A stretch of 30,039 bases of DNA from UBA1081 sp045636025. GTDB taxonomy: Bacteria > Bacillota > Clostridia > Oscillospirales > Acutalibacteraceae. The stretch lies in the NCBI GenBank assembly GCA_045636025.1, contig JAZTWP010000031.1, positions 1-30,039 of the forward strand, written 5' to 3'. Positions 23,697-30,039 of this stretch are shown here, piece after piece. The notes under the pieces are model-generated. The model was not told the DNA's origin and made no database searches. It was given only the letters and a program-made list of their open reading frames with translations. The stretch's first letter is position 1; every line of letters begins with the position of its first letter. The translations under genes were made by a program, and so were the position numbers.

Positions 23697-24209
23697 TCAC
23701 AAATCAATATTGATTTCGTATTTATCATCAATAAGAATATAGTTTACATTATGCTTTTGAGCATTGTTCAGTATTTCTCTGTTTTCAGCCAATACATTAC
23801 CGATTGTGCACCATTCATCATCAAGACGTTTTTCAATAACGTTTGCAAATGCCTTTATGTCTGTAAAATGGTTTCTTATATAGTTTTCGCTTAAAATCAG
23901 ACAATAGTATCTGATATTCTCAAGGTATTCCGATGTGAAATCTTTTTCCCAATCAAAAGGAATATAACACCCCTCAACAATAAGATTCTGATTGTTTTCC
24001 ACAGCAGTTTTTATCATTTCACGGACAATCGCCCATAAATACGGGATCAATTTATCGTCATCCATAGGGGTAAGTGAGGTATTTCCGCTGCGTATCAGCC
24101 CCATTTTCAGATGATCAATTGACAAATAAGGATATTTATATTTTTCGAGCAGCTTCTGAGCAAGTGCAGTTTTGCCCGTATGTGATGCACCTGTAATTAA
24201 AATAATCAT
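23697..24209 (-). CDS. P-loop kinase (AAA-type small nucleotide/phosphoglycerate kinase-like)
   Basis: 170 residues. The Walker A motif is ITGASHTGKTALAQ (7-14 G-x4-GKT), as in adenylate-kinase-like and 2-phosphoglycerate kinase-like proteins; a later IVEGCYIPFDW stretch and YCLILSENY resemble the Walker B region and lid of small kinases. It probably phosphorylates a small molecule; zeta-toxin-like kinases share this fold, but no antitoxin partner is seen. ATG 24209 has AAAGGTGA 6 nt upstream, and the promoter at 24247-24275 is clear. It ends a few bases before the -35 of the CsoR operon, with no terminator between, so read-through into that operon is possible. Confidence 0.7.
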   Translation of the reverse strand: MIILITGASHTGKTALAQKLLEKYKYPYLSIDHLKMGLIRSGNTSLTPMDDDKLIPYLWAIVREMIKTAVENNQNLIVEGCYIPFDWEKDFTSEYLENIRYYCLILSENYIRNHFTDIKAFANVIEKRLDDEWCTIGNVLAENREILNNAQKHNVNYILIDDKYEINIDL

Positions 24210-24246
24210 AAAATCACCTTTATGGAAATCAGTTGAATATATTCAT

Positions 24247-24275
24247 ATCATATCACATCAAAAATTGATATGCAA
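24247..24275 (-). promoter_or_regulatory. Promoter of the P-loop kinase gene
   Basis: TTGCAT (24270-24275), 17 bp, TATGAT (24247-24252) on the minus strand, 38 nt before the kinase ATG. Confidence 0.6.
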
Positions 24276-24299
24276 CAAAACGTCAGCACACAAACGTTA

Positions 24300-24914
24300 T
24301 TATTTTGTCTTAATAAGTCTGAATATAATTGCAGATTTTACTGCAAGTAACAAAAACATCATCACAGCTGCATAAGCTTCCCTTGTCAAAGCAAGAGATA
24401 TAACAATGAATATATTCACCATCATCGATATTACCGTAGTAAGATCTATCAGTTTTTCTGCTTTTATTTTTACAGATACAAGTTTTATCACACCTGATAA
24501 AAAAAGAAGAATGTAAAGAATCCAATATATCATCAGATTTATTAAAGATATCTGTGTGTATCGAATCAAGCTGACAGAATAAATATAACCTTGTATTTCA
24601 TTCGGATAAAGTGGCAAAAAAATCATCACAATGGAAAACAGATCTGCCATACCTATCATAAATTCGCACAAATGACTGATGTTTTCTTTTTTCTCTTTTT
24701 CAACAATAGAAATAAGTTTATCTGCTGACAACAAATCATCAATTGAAACAGAAAAAAATTTCGAAATTTCCTTTAACGAGTCAATATTCGGAAAGCCTCT
24801 GCCCGATTCCCATTTTGAAACAGCAGTGCGCGAAACATATAGTGATTCTGCAAGTTCTTCCTGAGTAATGCCTTTGCTTTTGCGCAACATCTGCAGTTTT
24901 TCGCCAAATTCCAT
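24300..24914 (-). CDS. XRE-family HTH protein with four membrane helices
   Basis: 204 residues from ATG 24914. Residues 3-64 are a typical helix-turn-helix (ITQEELAESLYVSRTAVSKWESGRGFPNID). The remainder holds about four hydrophobic helices (LFSIVMIFLPLY, LMIYWILYILLFLSGVI, VISMMVNIFIVISLAL, AVMMFLLLAVKSAI), so it is a membrane-anchored regulator of the type common in Clostridia. AGGTGA 8 nt upstream lies at the very end of the PAP2 gene, 5 nt away, so the two are co-expressed. The alternative GTG at 24923 would overlap that ribosome site. The signal and regulon are unknown; its partner suggests a role in envelope lipid or stress control. Confidence 0.82.
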   Translation of the reverse strand: MEFGEKLQMLRKSKGITQEELAESLYVSRTAVSKWESGRGFPNIDSLKEISKFFSVSIDDLLSADKLISIVEKEKKENISHLCEFMIGMADLFSIVMIFLPLYPNEIQGYIYSVSLIRYTQISLINLMIYWILYILLFLSGVIKLVSVKIKAEKLIDLTTVISMMVNIFIVISLALTREAYAAVMMFLLLAVKSAIIFRLIKTK

Positions 24915-24919
24915 AACAA

Positions 24920-25576
24920 TCACCTATTCCTTTTCGTCAGAACAATTCCCTTGTAAATCAAAAACATACCTAAGCTCAAAAATACCGAACCTGCAATATC
25001 AGTTAACCAATGAACTCCGCAAATCAGCCTTCCGCCAACCACAAAAACCGAAAATAAAACTGTTATTATATAATTGATTTTTTTAACAATCTGATTTTTA
25101 GCACGATTGTTTATAAGAAAAACATAACTCGGCATTACACTCAGCACAAGCAATGTTGTAGAAGACGGATAAGAGGCTTCTGCAATACCGTTTATTAAAA
25201 TTGGTCTGTAGTTGACAGGTATCATCTCAAAAATCAGATAAAAGAAAATAACTGCTGCGTAATATATGCCTGAAATAATAATATCGAAATCAACTTTCAG
25301 CAAACTTTTTCTTTTAACAAACTGAACAAAACCAAAAATACCGAAAATCATACATATAAACACAGGCACAAGACCTGCCCAATCAGTAATATTATAAAGT
25401 GTCATATTAACACCTGTCAATGAGTGAAAACGACTGTTCAATTCCGCAAAACCTACACTTGTACCATTTACACCGATACTCTGCACATCAACAATCTGCA
25501 CCAGAATTGTCCAGAAAATAAACACTCCGATAAGCAAACCACCACTAGCTGAAAATCTGAAATTCTTTATTTTCAT
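24920..25576 (-). CDS. PAP2-family membrane phosphatase, motif 2 altered
   Basis: 218 residues, about six membrane helices. The third PAP2 motif is intact: GGRLICGVHWLTDIAGS (R...H...D), which supplies the nucleophilic histidine. The second motif is PSST where PSGH is normal, so the general-acid histidine is missing; the first motif is also reduced to a bare RP (NYRP). The protein may thus be a weak phosphatase, a transporter-like relative, or inactive. Family members dephosphorylate phosphatidate, undecaprenyl-diphosphate or sugars on the outer face of the membrane. ATG 25576 has AAGGAG 8 nt upstream. It is followed by the membrane XRE gene in one transcript. Confidence 0.75.
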   Translation of the reverse strand: MKIKNFRFSASGGLLIGVFIFWTILVQIVDVQSIGVNGTSVGFAELNSRFHSLTGVNMTLYNITDWAGLVPVFICMIFGIFGFVQFVKRKSLLKVDFDIIISGIYYAAVIFFYLIFEMIPVNYRPILINGIAEASYPSSTTLLVLSVMPSYVFLINNRAKNQIVKKINYIITVLFSVFVVGGRLICGVHWLTDIAGSVFLSLGMFLIYKGIVLTKRNR

Positions 25577-25696
25577 AAAACCATCTCCTTAGTGATTATA
25601 TAATACAGCAACGTAAGTTTATTATAAAGAATTTCATAGCCACTTGCACGATACTTTTCGTGTCATAACACAATAAACAGAATAATTACATTCAAA

Positions 25697-25725
25697 CAAA
25701 AAGAAAAGCACACCGTTTGGTGTGC
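25697..25725 (-). terminator. Terminator of the two-helix membrane protein gene
   Basis: GCACACC (25708-25714), GTTT loop, GGTGTGC (25719-25725), with TTTTCTTTTTG following on the minus strand. Confidence 0.85.
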
Positions 25726-25751
25726 ATTCTTTATGTATTCAGAACCTACTA

Positions 25752-26249
25752 TTATTTCAGTTGCTCAATATAAACAATTGTATTTTGACCATAGTAAACC
25801 ACATATCCGATTTTAAGGTGTTGACCATTACCCTCTATAACACCACCGTGCGATTTTGCATTATTATATCCGAAAGTGATGGTATAATCAGAATAAGAAA
25901 ACTTTACTGAGTTAATTTCAAAAGATTCATCCTTGTGACCTTCACCAGGCATCGGATCAAAATTTTCAACATAACCCTCTACAACTTCGTATTCTCCGTT
26001 TTCATAGGCACCTACTATAGCTTTATATTCAAGTACGGTAGAAAAAGCCATAAGCACAGTTATCATTAATAAAAATCCTGCCATACAACCACAAAAAATC
26101 TTAACTATTTTGTATGATTTGATTGTATATTTACCTTCCTGCGAATTCTTCCATATCATAGGAAAAAATATGATAACTATCATCATAAAAACAGGAATCA
26201 AACGCATTATATCTAAACGAAATGCAGCTTCGAATAAAACATCAGGCAT
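25752..26249 (-). CDS. Hypothetical membrane protein with a beta-rich extracytoplasmic domain
   Basis: 165 residues from ATG 26249 (GAGGTG 7 nt upstream). Two membrane helices (about 15-33, IPVFMMIVIIFFPMIW; 48-70, FCGCMAGFLLMITVLMAFS) are followed by about 90 residues ending in strands (VKFSYSDYTITFGYNN, LKIGYVVYYGQNTIVYIEQL). The pattern, a short membrane anchor and a small beta domain that starts VVEGYVENFDPMP, resembles DUF3592-type immunity or envelope proteins, but I cannot assign it firmly. It lies between the PAP2 unit and the 505-residue unknown, with its own terminator. The open frame upstream of 26249 has no ribosome site. No promoter was identified with confidence. Confidence 0.65.
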   Translation of the reverse strand: MPDVLFEAAFRLDIMRLIPVFMMIVIIFFPMIWKNSQEGKYTIKSYKIVKIFCGCMAGFLLMITVLMAFSTVLEYKAIVGAYENGEYEVVEGYVENFDPMPGEGHKDESFEINSVKFSYSDYTITFGYNNAKSHGGVIEGNGQHLKIGYVVYYGQNTIVYIEQLK

Positions 26250-26349
26250 ATTATTCACCTCTGATATAAGGATAACAAATAATTTATAAAAAATCAAGAT
26301 AACCGAGTTGTGAGATACTATAACATAAAACTGTACAAAGGCTTTGATT

Positions 26350-26400
26350 CAAATCAATTAAGGATAAAAACATAACCACTCGAATGAGTGATTATATTTT
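26350..26400 (-). repeat. Repeat C: partial copy of the intergenic repeat, with hairpin
   Basis: AATCAATTAAGG followed by an A-rich run and CACTC-GAAT-GAGTG (26377-26390) matches the right half of the repeats at 28321-28520 and 29363-29562, but the left half is missing and the stem is weaker. It stands 40-90 bases beyond the end of the 505-residue gene and may act as its terminator. An inverted TTGATT-CA-AATCAA (26344-26357) overlaps its start. The whole gene-less stretch 26250-26440 holds nothing else I can support. Confidence 0.65.
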
Positions 26401-26440
26401 GCGATTGAAGAAATAATGTATCCCCATTTAAGAATTCATA

Positions 26441-27958
26441 TTATAACAATTCAGTTTCTATATCTTCCGTCAGTTTTTCATGGAACACTACCTTCCATTC
26501 AATATCATCTGCGTGTTCAAAACGCAAAGCAGATAAAGCTTGATGCTGTTCTGAATTCTGTCCACCAGAAACAAAAACTGCTGTCGGACCGTCTGCCCCA
26601 CCAATAATTGCTATGGCACAAGCATTCTGATTTGCCTCAGGCTCAAACTGATTACGTGGTCTGCGTTTAGGCTGTTCATTCTGAAAACAATCTCTGACTT
26701 GGAAGTTTCTTCCTGATAATTCAGGTTCCAAAGTATATGTCATAGCAGTATGAAGTGTGGGGAATTCATATTCTTCGTGCTGAAATCCTTGGCGTGGGAA
26801 CTCTTGTTTCTCATAAGCAATAACCGTCAATTTGTGTTCAATTTTGGAGAAAGGATGAACAAAAGAAATCACATCACCTACAGAAGGATTTTTGAAATGA
26901 ACACCCTGAATTGTAACAGGATCTCGTTCTAACTTTAAGCTGATAGTTTTGATTTCGGGCTTACTTTTCGATGACCAGGGAAAAGACCAACGATGAAAAG
27001 ACCAAACCTTTGTTTCATCCAATCCGTAATGTCTGATTATCTCTTTGGACTCACTTTCGTTTCTGACTCCGTCGGGCAGACAGCTTTCGGGAAGCCATTG
27101 AACTGAATTACCGTGTTTAGCTATAACAGGTTTTCTGTTAACCTGTAAATGCGTTCTGAAATTTACATCAATCGGGTTTTCCTGCTCAATCTGTTCACGC
27201 AGTTCATCACTGACATTTTCATCTTGTAAAAGAACGGGATACCACTTATTAATAAATGCTTTTTCTTTTTCAGGTTGTATTTCAATGCAGAAATCGACAA
27301 CCAAGCCTTTTGAACAAGAGTACGCTGCAGGAATGTGCCACATCTCATCGCCCCAAGAAAAATTCTTGTTTATTGCTATTTCTTCTCCCGGTTTACCTTT
27401 TGCATTTCTGTTCCAAAAACCGTGCTCATAATATACCGCCCATTCTGTCGGCACTTCGGGAGCTGCCGCATTCATTTCAGGATCGAAATAATCTTCTGTA
27501 TAAGGAATCTGAGATAAATCAAATTCAGCCTGCAATTCTTTAACATAAGAAAATGAATCAACAATAGGCTCAAGACCGCATTTGTTCTTTATTTCATCCA
27601 AAACAGCCTGCTGTTTTTCTGTTATAGGATTATCCATAAGAAATGCTATATATTGCTCTTCGTCCCAAGCGAAACACTGTTCCAAAGCGGCAATATCTCC
27701 GCAATGTAACAACAGACGGAGTAAATCTTCAAAGTTTCGTGCAATAGGATGCACACAGTCGCCGAAATTCATCGGACTTACAGTAAAAATTATTTCACCA
27801 AACTGCGGAATTGTACAAAAATGAATACCATCAACACCTGATGAAGCAATAATTTGAGCATTTTTCGGAGTGCAGTAATAAAGCTCAAAATCACCGTTCA
27901 TATCAAAGCCTAATTGTGATAAGTCGATTTTTGTTTTCTTAAATGATTTTATATCCAT
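26441..27958 (-). CDS. Hypothetical protein with a GADGPT motif, 505 residues
   Basis: Soluble, no signal peptide or membrane helix. The N-terminal part (FELYYCTPKNAQIIASSGVDGIHFCTIPQFGEI, then HPIARNFEDLLRLLL and AALEQCFAWDEEQYIAFL) is reminiscent of SMI1/KNR4 (SUKH) proteins, which serve as immunity factors in toxin systems; this is only a resemblance. The C-terminal third has strands around VTIQGVHFKNPSVGD, then a basic patch (PKRRPRNQF) and the glycine-rich AIAIIGGADGPTAVFVSG (about 449-465). That GADGPT string is otherwise known to me from the beta subunit of sodium-pumping decarboxylases, a membrane protein. Start: ATG 27958 follows the DUF4177 stop by 4 nt, with only a weak AAGAGA; a TTG at 27979 inside that gene is possible. 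Function unknown. Confidence 0.75.
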   Translation of the reverse strand: MDIKSFKKTKIDLSQLGFDMNGDFELYYCTPKNAQIIASSGVDGIHFCTIPQFGEIIFTVSPMNFGDCVHPIARNFEDLLRLLLHCGDIAALEQCFAWDEEQYIAFLMDNPITEKQQAVLDEIKNKCGLEPIVDSFSYVKELQAEFDLSQIPYTEDYFDPEMNAAAPEVPTEWAVYYEHGFWNRNAKGKPGEEIAINKNFSWGDEMWHIPAAYSCSKGLVVDFCIEIQPEKEKAFINKWYPVLLQDENVSDELREQIEQENPIDVNFRTHLQVNRKPVIAKHGNSVQWLPESCLPDGVRNESESKEIIRHYGLDETKVWSFHRWSFPWSSKSKPEIKTISLKLERDPVTIQGVHFKNPSVGDVISFVHPFSKIEHKLTVIAYEKQEFPRQGFQHEEYEFPTLHTAMTYTLEPELSGRNFQVRDCFQNEQPKRRPRNQFEPEANQNACAIAIIGGADGPTAVFVSGGQNSEQHQALSALRFEHADDIEWKVVFHEKLTEDIETELL

Positions 27959-27962
27959 AAGT

Positions 27963-28169
27963 TTATATCTCTTTTTCAAAAATTAAATCAAGCTCTTGTA
28001 TGTGACCTGTACCACGCTGTTTGGTAGGGATATAACCTACATATCTCCATCCTTGTGCAGCACGTTTGTTTATAATTGAACGATAATCTTCAATAGAATA
28101 AATATTTCCTGAACCTAAACCCCAACCGCCAAAGTCACAACAAACAGTTTCATATTCGTATTTATACAT
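27963..28169 (-). CDS. DUF4177-domain small protein
   Basis: 68 residues: MYKYEYETVCCDFGGWG, then INKRAAQGWRYVGYIP and LDLIFEKEI, the strand-helix-strand pattern of DUF4177 proteins (GW.xV..xP). Their function is not established; they often sit in accessory and toxin-immunity gene clusters. ATG 28169 has AAGGAG 9 nt upstream, with a clear promoter at 28197-28224. The stop lies 4 nt before the start of the 505-residue gene, so the two form one operon and translation of the latter, which has a poor ribosome site, is likely coupled to this gene. Confidence 0.78.
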   Translation of the reverse strand: MYKYEYETVCCDFGGWGLGSGNIYSIEDYRSIINKRAAQGWRYVGYIPTKQRGTGHIQELDLIFEKEI

Positions 28170-28196
28170 TGATTACACTCTCCTTCGCTATTTTTT

Positions 28197-28224
28197 ATTA
28201 TACAGTTTTAGATAGTAAAATCAA
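28197..28224 (-). promoter_or_regulatory. Promoter of the DUF4177 operon
   Basis: TTGATT (28219-28224), 16 bp, TATAAT (28197-28202) with TG at -14/-15, on the minus strand. Confidence 0.72.
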
Positions 28225-28320
28225 TAACCACATAATATAGAAAGATAAATCAATGTCCACACGGTCAGAAAAAAAGAACCTGCCTTCAGTTGAATCCTGT
28301 TACGCGCTTTGCTCGTAATA

Positions 28321-28520
28321 TGTCGTCTTTCATACGATTTGATGCCTTTCTGAAATTCTCCTTATTTCTTCCTACTCAAAGCCACCCTTTATCTGCCACC
28401 GGCAGCGGGTGTCTTTTCGTCAGTTAACAGTCGCAAATCCGTCTACCGATACACAAAATCGTTGGTCGGAATCAATTTAAGGGCAAAAGAAAAAACCACT
28501 CGAATGAGTGGTTTTCTTTT
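28321..28520 (-). repeat. Repeat A: about 200-bp intergenic repeat ending in a terminator hairpin
   Basis: The 82 bases 28349-28430 are identical to 29391-29472; flanking bases on both sides remain similar over about 200 bp. Copies A and B are 1042 bp apart in the same orientation, one on each side of the SUFU gene. The right end is a hairpin (arms 28492-28501 and 28506-28515, loop GAAT) with a T run on the minus strand that would terminate the SUFU transcript. On the minus strand a broken reading frame (LTKRHPLPVADKGWL then stop, then VGRNKENFR) is kept in both copies. The rest of the gene-less stretch 28225-28555 shows no gene. Confidence 0.85.
28492..28515 (-). terminator. Terminator hairpin of the SUFU gene, part of repeat A
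   Basis: 10-bp perfect stem with loop ATTC on the minus strand, then TTCTTTTGCCC. It lies 41 bases beyond the SUFU stop codon. Confidence 0.8.
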
Positions 28521-28555
28521 GTGTTCGCACACCGATTTTGAACCTGTCATAAAAA

Positions 28556-29170
28556 TCAAAATTTCTCACTACGATGTCTTTCCGTCAAAAAATGTGCTAT
28601 TGAAGAATCATCTTCAGGATACAAATAATCACTAAAAGCAATCGGTCCAATTTCCATTAATTTTTCTAACTCTTCCTTATTAAGTAAAACAACTTGTAAA
28701 CATGCAACCGTTTTCATAAGCCCTATCTTACATCTCAAAATTTCAGTTGTTCCAATAATTTGCGGAAACTCAATAAAAGCCGCAATCATTTCATCATTGG
28801 GGTCTTCATTTTTCCACTCAAAGCTATGTGCAAAAGTTATGTGTGTTTTATTGTAATATGCAAAAGTTGCTACTGAAAGCAATTTTTCATAATACCACAT
28901 TAAAACCTCTTTATCAGTTAAATCTATTTCCGAATCTATAAACATAATATATTCATTATTAAGACCAACTGTGTTTTGTATAGGTGGCATTTTATAATCG
29001 CTTGCACCCATTGTAACTAATTTCCAAAATGGGTACTTTTCATTAGGAGCATACATTAAAACATCAATATGCAGTCCGTCATTAACAATAGGATGAAGTA
29101 CAGTTGAATCATCTTGCTCGAAATAAGTATCAAAATGTTTTATCAGCTTATCCATTTCTTTTGTTTTCAA
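28556..29170 (-). CDS. Suppressor-of-fused (SUFU) domain protein
   Basis: 204 residues from TTG 29170. HIDVLMYAPNEKYPFWKLVTMGASDYKMPP is the diagnostic block of the bacterial SUFU domain (HxDV..y.p...PyxxlvTxGmS), followed by LNNEYIMFIDSEIDL and, further on, VVLLNKEELEKLMEIGP. In bacteria such proteins often act as immunity proteins in polymorphic toxin systems or occur beside DUF4177- and SUKH-type genes; the function here is unproven. Starts: GTG 29179 is on top of the GAGGTG, so TTG 29170 (8 nt spacing) is preferred; ATG 29155 is also possible. The promoter is 29193-29220; copies of the repeat A/B lie on both sides. Confidence 0.82.
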   Translation of the reverse strand: MKTKEMDKLIKHFDTYFEQDDSTVLHPIVNDGLHIDVLMYAPNEKYPFWKLVTMGASDYKMPPIQNTVGLNNEYIMFIDSEIDLTDKEVLMWYYEKLLSVATFAYYNKTHITFAHSFEWKNEDPNDEMIAAFIEFPQIIGTTEILRCKIGLMKTVACLQVVLLNKEELEKLMEIGPIAFSDYLYPEDDSSIAHFLTERHRSEKF

Positions 29171-29192
29171 ATCAATCACCTCTTATATTAAT

Positions 29193-29220
29193 ATTATACT
29201 ATCAATTATATAAAAATCAA
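29193..29220 (-). promoter_or_regulatory. Promoter of the SUFU gene
   Basis: TTGATT (29215-29220), 16 bp, TATAAT (29193-29198) on the minus strand. Confidence 0.72.
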
Positions 29221-29298
29221 GTCATAGGTTCGAGTCCAACAAGTCCTTAAAATGGTTCATCGGGACCAAAACTATAAATTCAGAATAAAAATGAAGAA

Positions 29299-29320
29299 AA
29301 CCCTTGAAAAATCAAGGGTT
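29299..29320 (-). terminator. Hairpin with T run upstream of the SUFU gene
   Basis: AACCCTTGA (29299-29307), AAAA, TCAAGGGTT (29312-29320): a perfect 9-bp stem followed by TTCTTC and further T-rich sequence on the minus strand. It would end any transcript coming through from the rRNA operon or repeat B. The gene-less stretch 29221-29563 otherwise holds two short tRNA-Asn-like fragments and repeat B. Confidence 0.7.
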
Positions 29321-29362
29321 AATTTAAAATCAAACACCAACGACCCTTACAGTCAGAAACAT

Positions 29363-29562
29363 AGTCGCCTTTCAGACGGTCTGAAGCCCCTCTGAAATTC
29401 TCCTTATTTCTTCCTACTCAAAGCCACCCTTTATCTGCCACCGGCAGCGGGTGTCTTTTCGTCAGTTAACAGCCGCAAATACATCTGCCGAAACACAAGT
29501 TGTTGGTTTGAATCAATTTGAAGGGCAAAAAGAAAAAACCACTCGAATGAGTGGTTTTCTTT
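29363..29562 (-). repeat. Repeat B: second full copy of the intergenic repeat
   Basis: Same element as 28321-28520, with the identical block at 29391-29472 and a perfect terminal hairpin (arms 29535-29544 and 29549-29558). It begins two bases from the CCA end of tRNA-Asn, and the hairpin followed by TTCTTTTT on the minus strand probably terminates the rRNA operon. Confidence 0.85.
29535..29558 (-). terminator. Probable terminator of the rRNA operon, part of repeat B
   Basis: AAAACCACTC/GAGTGGTTTT 10-bp stem with a 4-nt loop and a T run on the minus strand, six bases beyond the tRNA-Asn CCA end. Confidence 0.78.
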
Positions 29563-29563
29563 T

Positions 29564-29639
29564 TGGCTCCCCAAGTTGGACTCGAACCAACGACCCTGCG
29601 GTTAACAGCCGCATGCTCTACCGACTGAGCTATTGAGGA
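29564..29639 (-). tRNA. tRNA-Asn (anticodon GTT)
   Basis: 76 nt with encoded CCA. The acceptor TCCTCAA pairs with TTGGGGA; the D arm is AGCTCAGTCGGTAGAGC; the anticodon loop CTGTTAA gives GTT; the T arm is GTTGGTTCGAGTCCAAC. It is the last RNA gene of the operon, after the 5S rRNA. Confidence 0.95.
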
Positions 29640-29647
29640 ATGTTTTT

Positions 29648-29668
29648 ACCGGACTATAAAAGTCCGGT
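29648..29668. other. Hairpin between 5S rRNA and tRNA-Asn
   Basis: ACCGGACT (29648-29655) and AGTCCGGT (29661-29668) form a perfect 8-bp stem. On the minus strand only A residues follow, so it is not an intrinsic terminator for the operon; it more likely serves RNA processing. Confidence 0.6.
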
Positions 29669-29674
29669 TTTTGT

Positions 29675-29790
<116 letters not shown>

Positions 29791-29831
29791 TATATGTCAT
29801 ACGAGAACTTAGCTCGCATAAACGCATGTGT

Positions 29832-29907
29832 TGGTGACCCGTACGAGATTCGAACTCGTGTTGCCGGCGTGAGAGGCCGGAGTCTTAGGCCACTTGACCA
29901 ACGGGCC
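29832..29907 (-). tRNA. tRNA-Glu (anticodon CTC)
   Basis: 76 nt with CCA. The acceptor GGCCCGT pairs with ACGGGTC; the anticodon stem CCGGC/GCCGG encloses CTCTCAC, giving anticodon CTC; the T arm contains GTTCGAATC. It lies between tRNA-Lys and the 5S rRNA. Confidence 0.93.
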
Positions 29908-29914
29908 AAAGTAA

Positions 29915-29990
29915 TGGTACACCTTCAGGGACTCGAACCCTGGACACCCTGATTAAGAGTCAGGTGCTCTACCAACTGAGCTAAAGGTGC
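29915..29990 (-). tRNA. tRNA-Lys (anticodon CTT)
   Basis: 76 nt with CCA. The acceptor GCACCTT pairs with AAGGTGT (one G-T); the anticodon stem CCTGA/TCAGG encloses CTCTTAA, anticodon CTT; the T arm is CAGGGTTCGAGTCCCTG. First tRNA after the presumed 23S rRNA gene. The last bases of the window (30001-30039) look like the region downstream of 23S (TTTGTTCAGTTTTGAGGG on the minus strand). Confidence 0.94.
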
Positions 29991-30039
29991 GTTTCACTGA
30001 AGAGTTATGCACCCTCAAAACTGAACAAAGGAATGTGGT

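Noticed and set aside
23697..24209. Zeta-toxin of a toxin-antitoxin pair
   Set aside because: Shares the P-loop kinase fold, but no small partner gene precedes it and the lid/binding residues of zeta toxins cannot be recognised.
26350..29562. CRISPR array
   Set aside because: Only two long copies and one partial copy, unevenly spaced by whole genes; no short direct repeats with uniform spacers and no cas genes.
29451..29636. 61-codon plus-strand open frame
   Set aside because: Its C-terminal part (SWTRTNDPAVNSRMLYRLSY) is the translation of the antisense strand of tRNA-Asn, and the rest lies in repeat B.
29648..29668. Intrinsic terminator of the rRNA operon
   Set aside because: The stem is perfect, but the minus strand continues with A, not T, and tRNA-Asn follows; the repeat B hairpin is a better terminator.

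Overview
The window looks like chromosomal DNA of a gut-type anaerobic Firmicute (Clostridia, probably Oscillospiraceae/Ruminococcaceae). This rests on AT-rich intergenic DNA, strong AGGAGG-type ribosome binding sites, near-consensus sigma-A promoters, oxygen-sensitive glycyl-radical chemistry and many secreted or host-glycan-type enzymes. No species is assigned. Almost every gene lies on the minus strand; the one clear plus-strand gene is a secreted ceramidase-like protein.

Layout, left edge to right. (1) 1-1.8 kb: an amino-acid permease cut by the left edge, and a histidine phosphatase. (2) 1.9-8.4 kb: a carbohydrate/nucleoside scavenging cluster, transcribed right to left: sialidase-like BNR protein, PnuC-like transporter, MFS transporter, GHL6-type glycoside hydrolase, secreted metallophosphoesterase. 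Internal promoters split it into several units. (3) 8.5-10.6 kb: a secreted beta-helix (pectate-lyase-like) protein, followed by a terminator-bounded segment that may encode a small RNA. (4) 10.6-15.8 kb: a tight operon of a glycyl radical enzyme, its radical-SAM activase, a zinc alcohol dehydrogenase and an Eis-like acetyltransferase. (5) 15.9-17.5 kb: an AT-rich Type II restriction-modification pair. (6) 17.7-19.7 kb: a Na/Ca exchanger and class II fructose-bisphosphate aldolase. (7) 19.9-21.6 kb: the ceramidase-like secreted protein. (8) 21.7-29.3 kb: a lower-GC accessory stretch with two membrane-linked XRE regulators, a CsoR/desulforedoxin-like metal-responsive operon, a P-loop kinase, a PAP2 phosphatase and possible immunity-type proteins (SUFU, DUF4177, a 505-residue unknown) separated by copies of an intergenic repeat. 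(9) 29.56 kb to the right edge: the distal end of an rRNA operon on the minus strand, tRNA-Lys, tRNA-Glu, 5S rRNA, tRNA-Asn, with 23S presumably just outside.

The most interesting points are the glycyl radical enzyme operon of unknown substrate, the repeat-bounded gene cassettes beside tRNA-Asn, the CsoR operon that has a textbook operator but no copper exporter, and the small terminator-bounded transcript candidate near 8.5 kb. All family names come from motif recognition by eye; no database search was possible.
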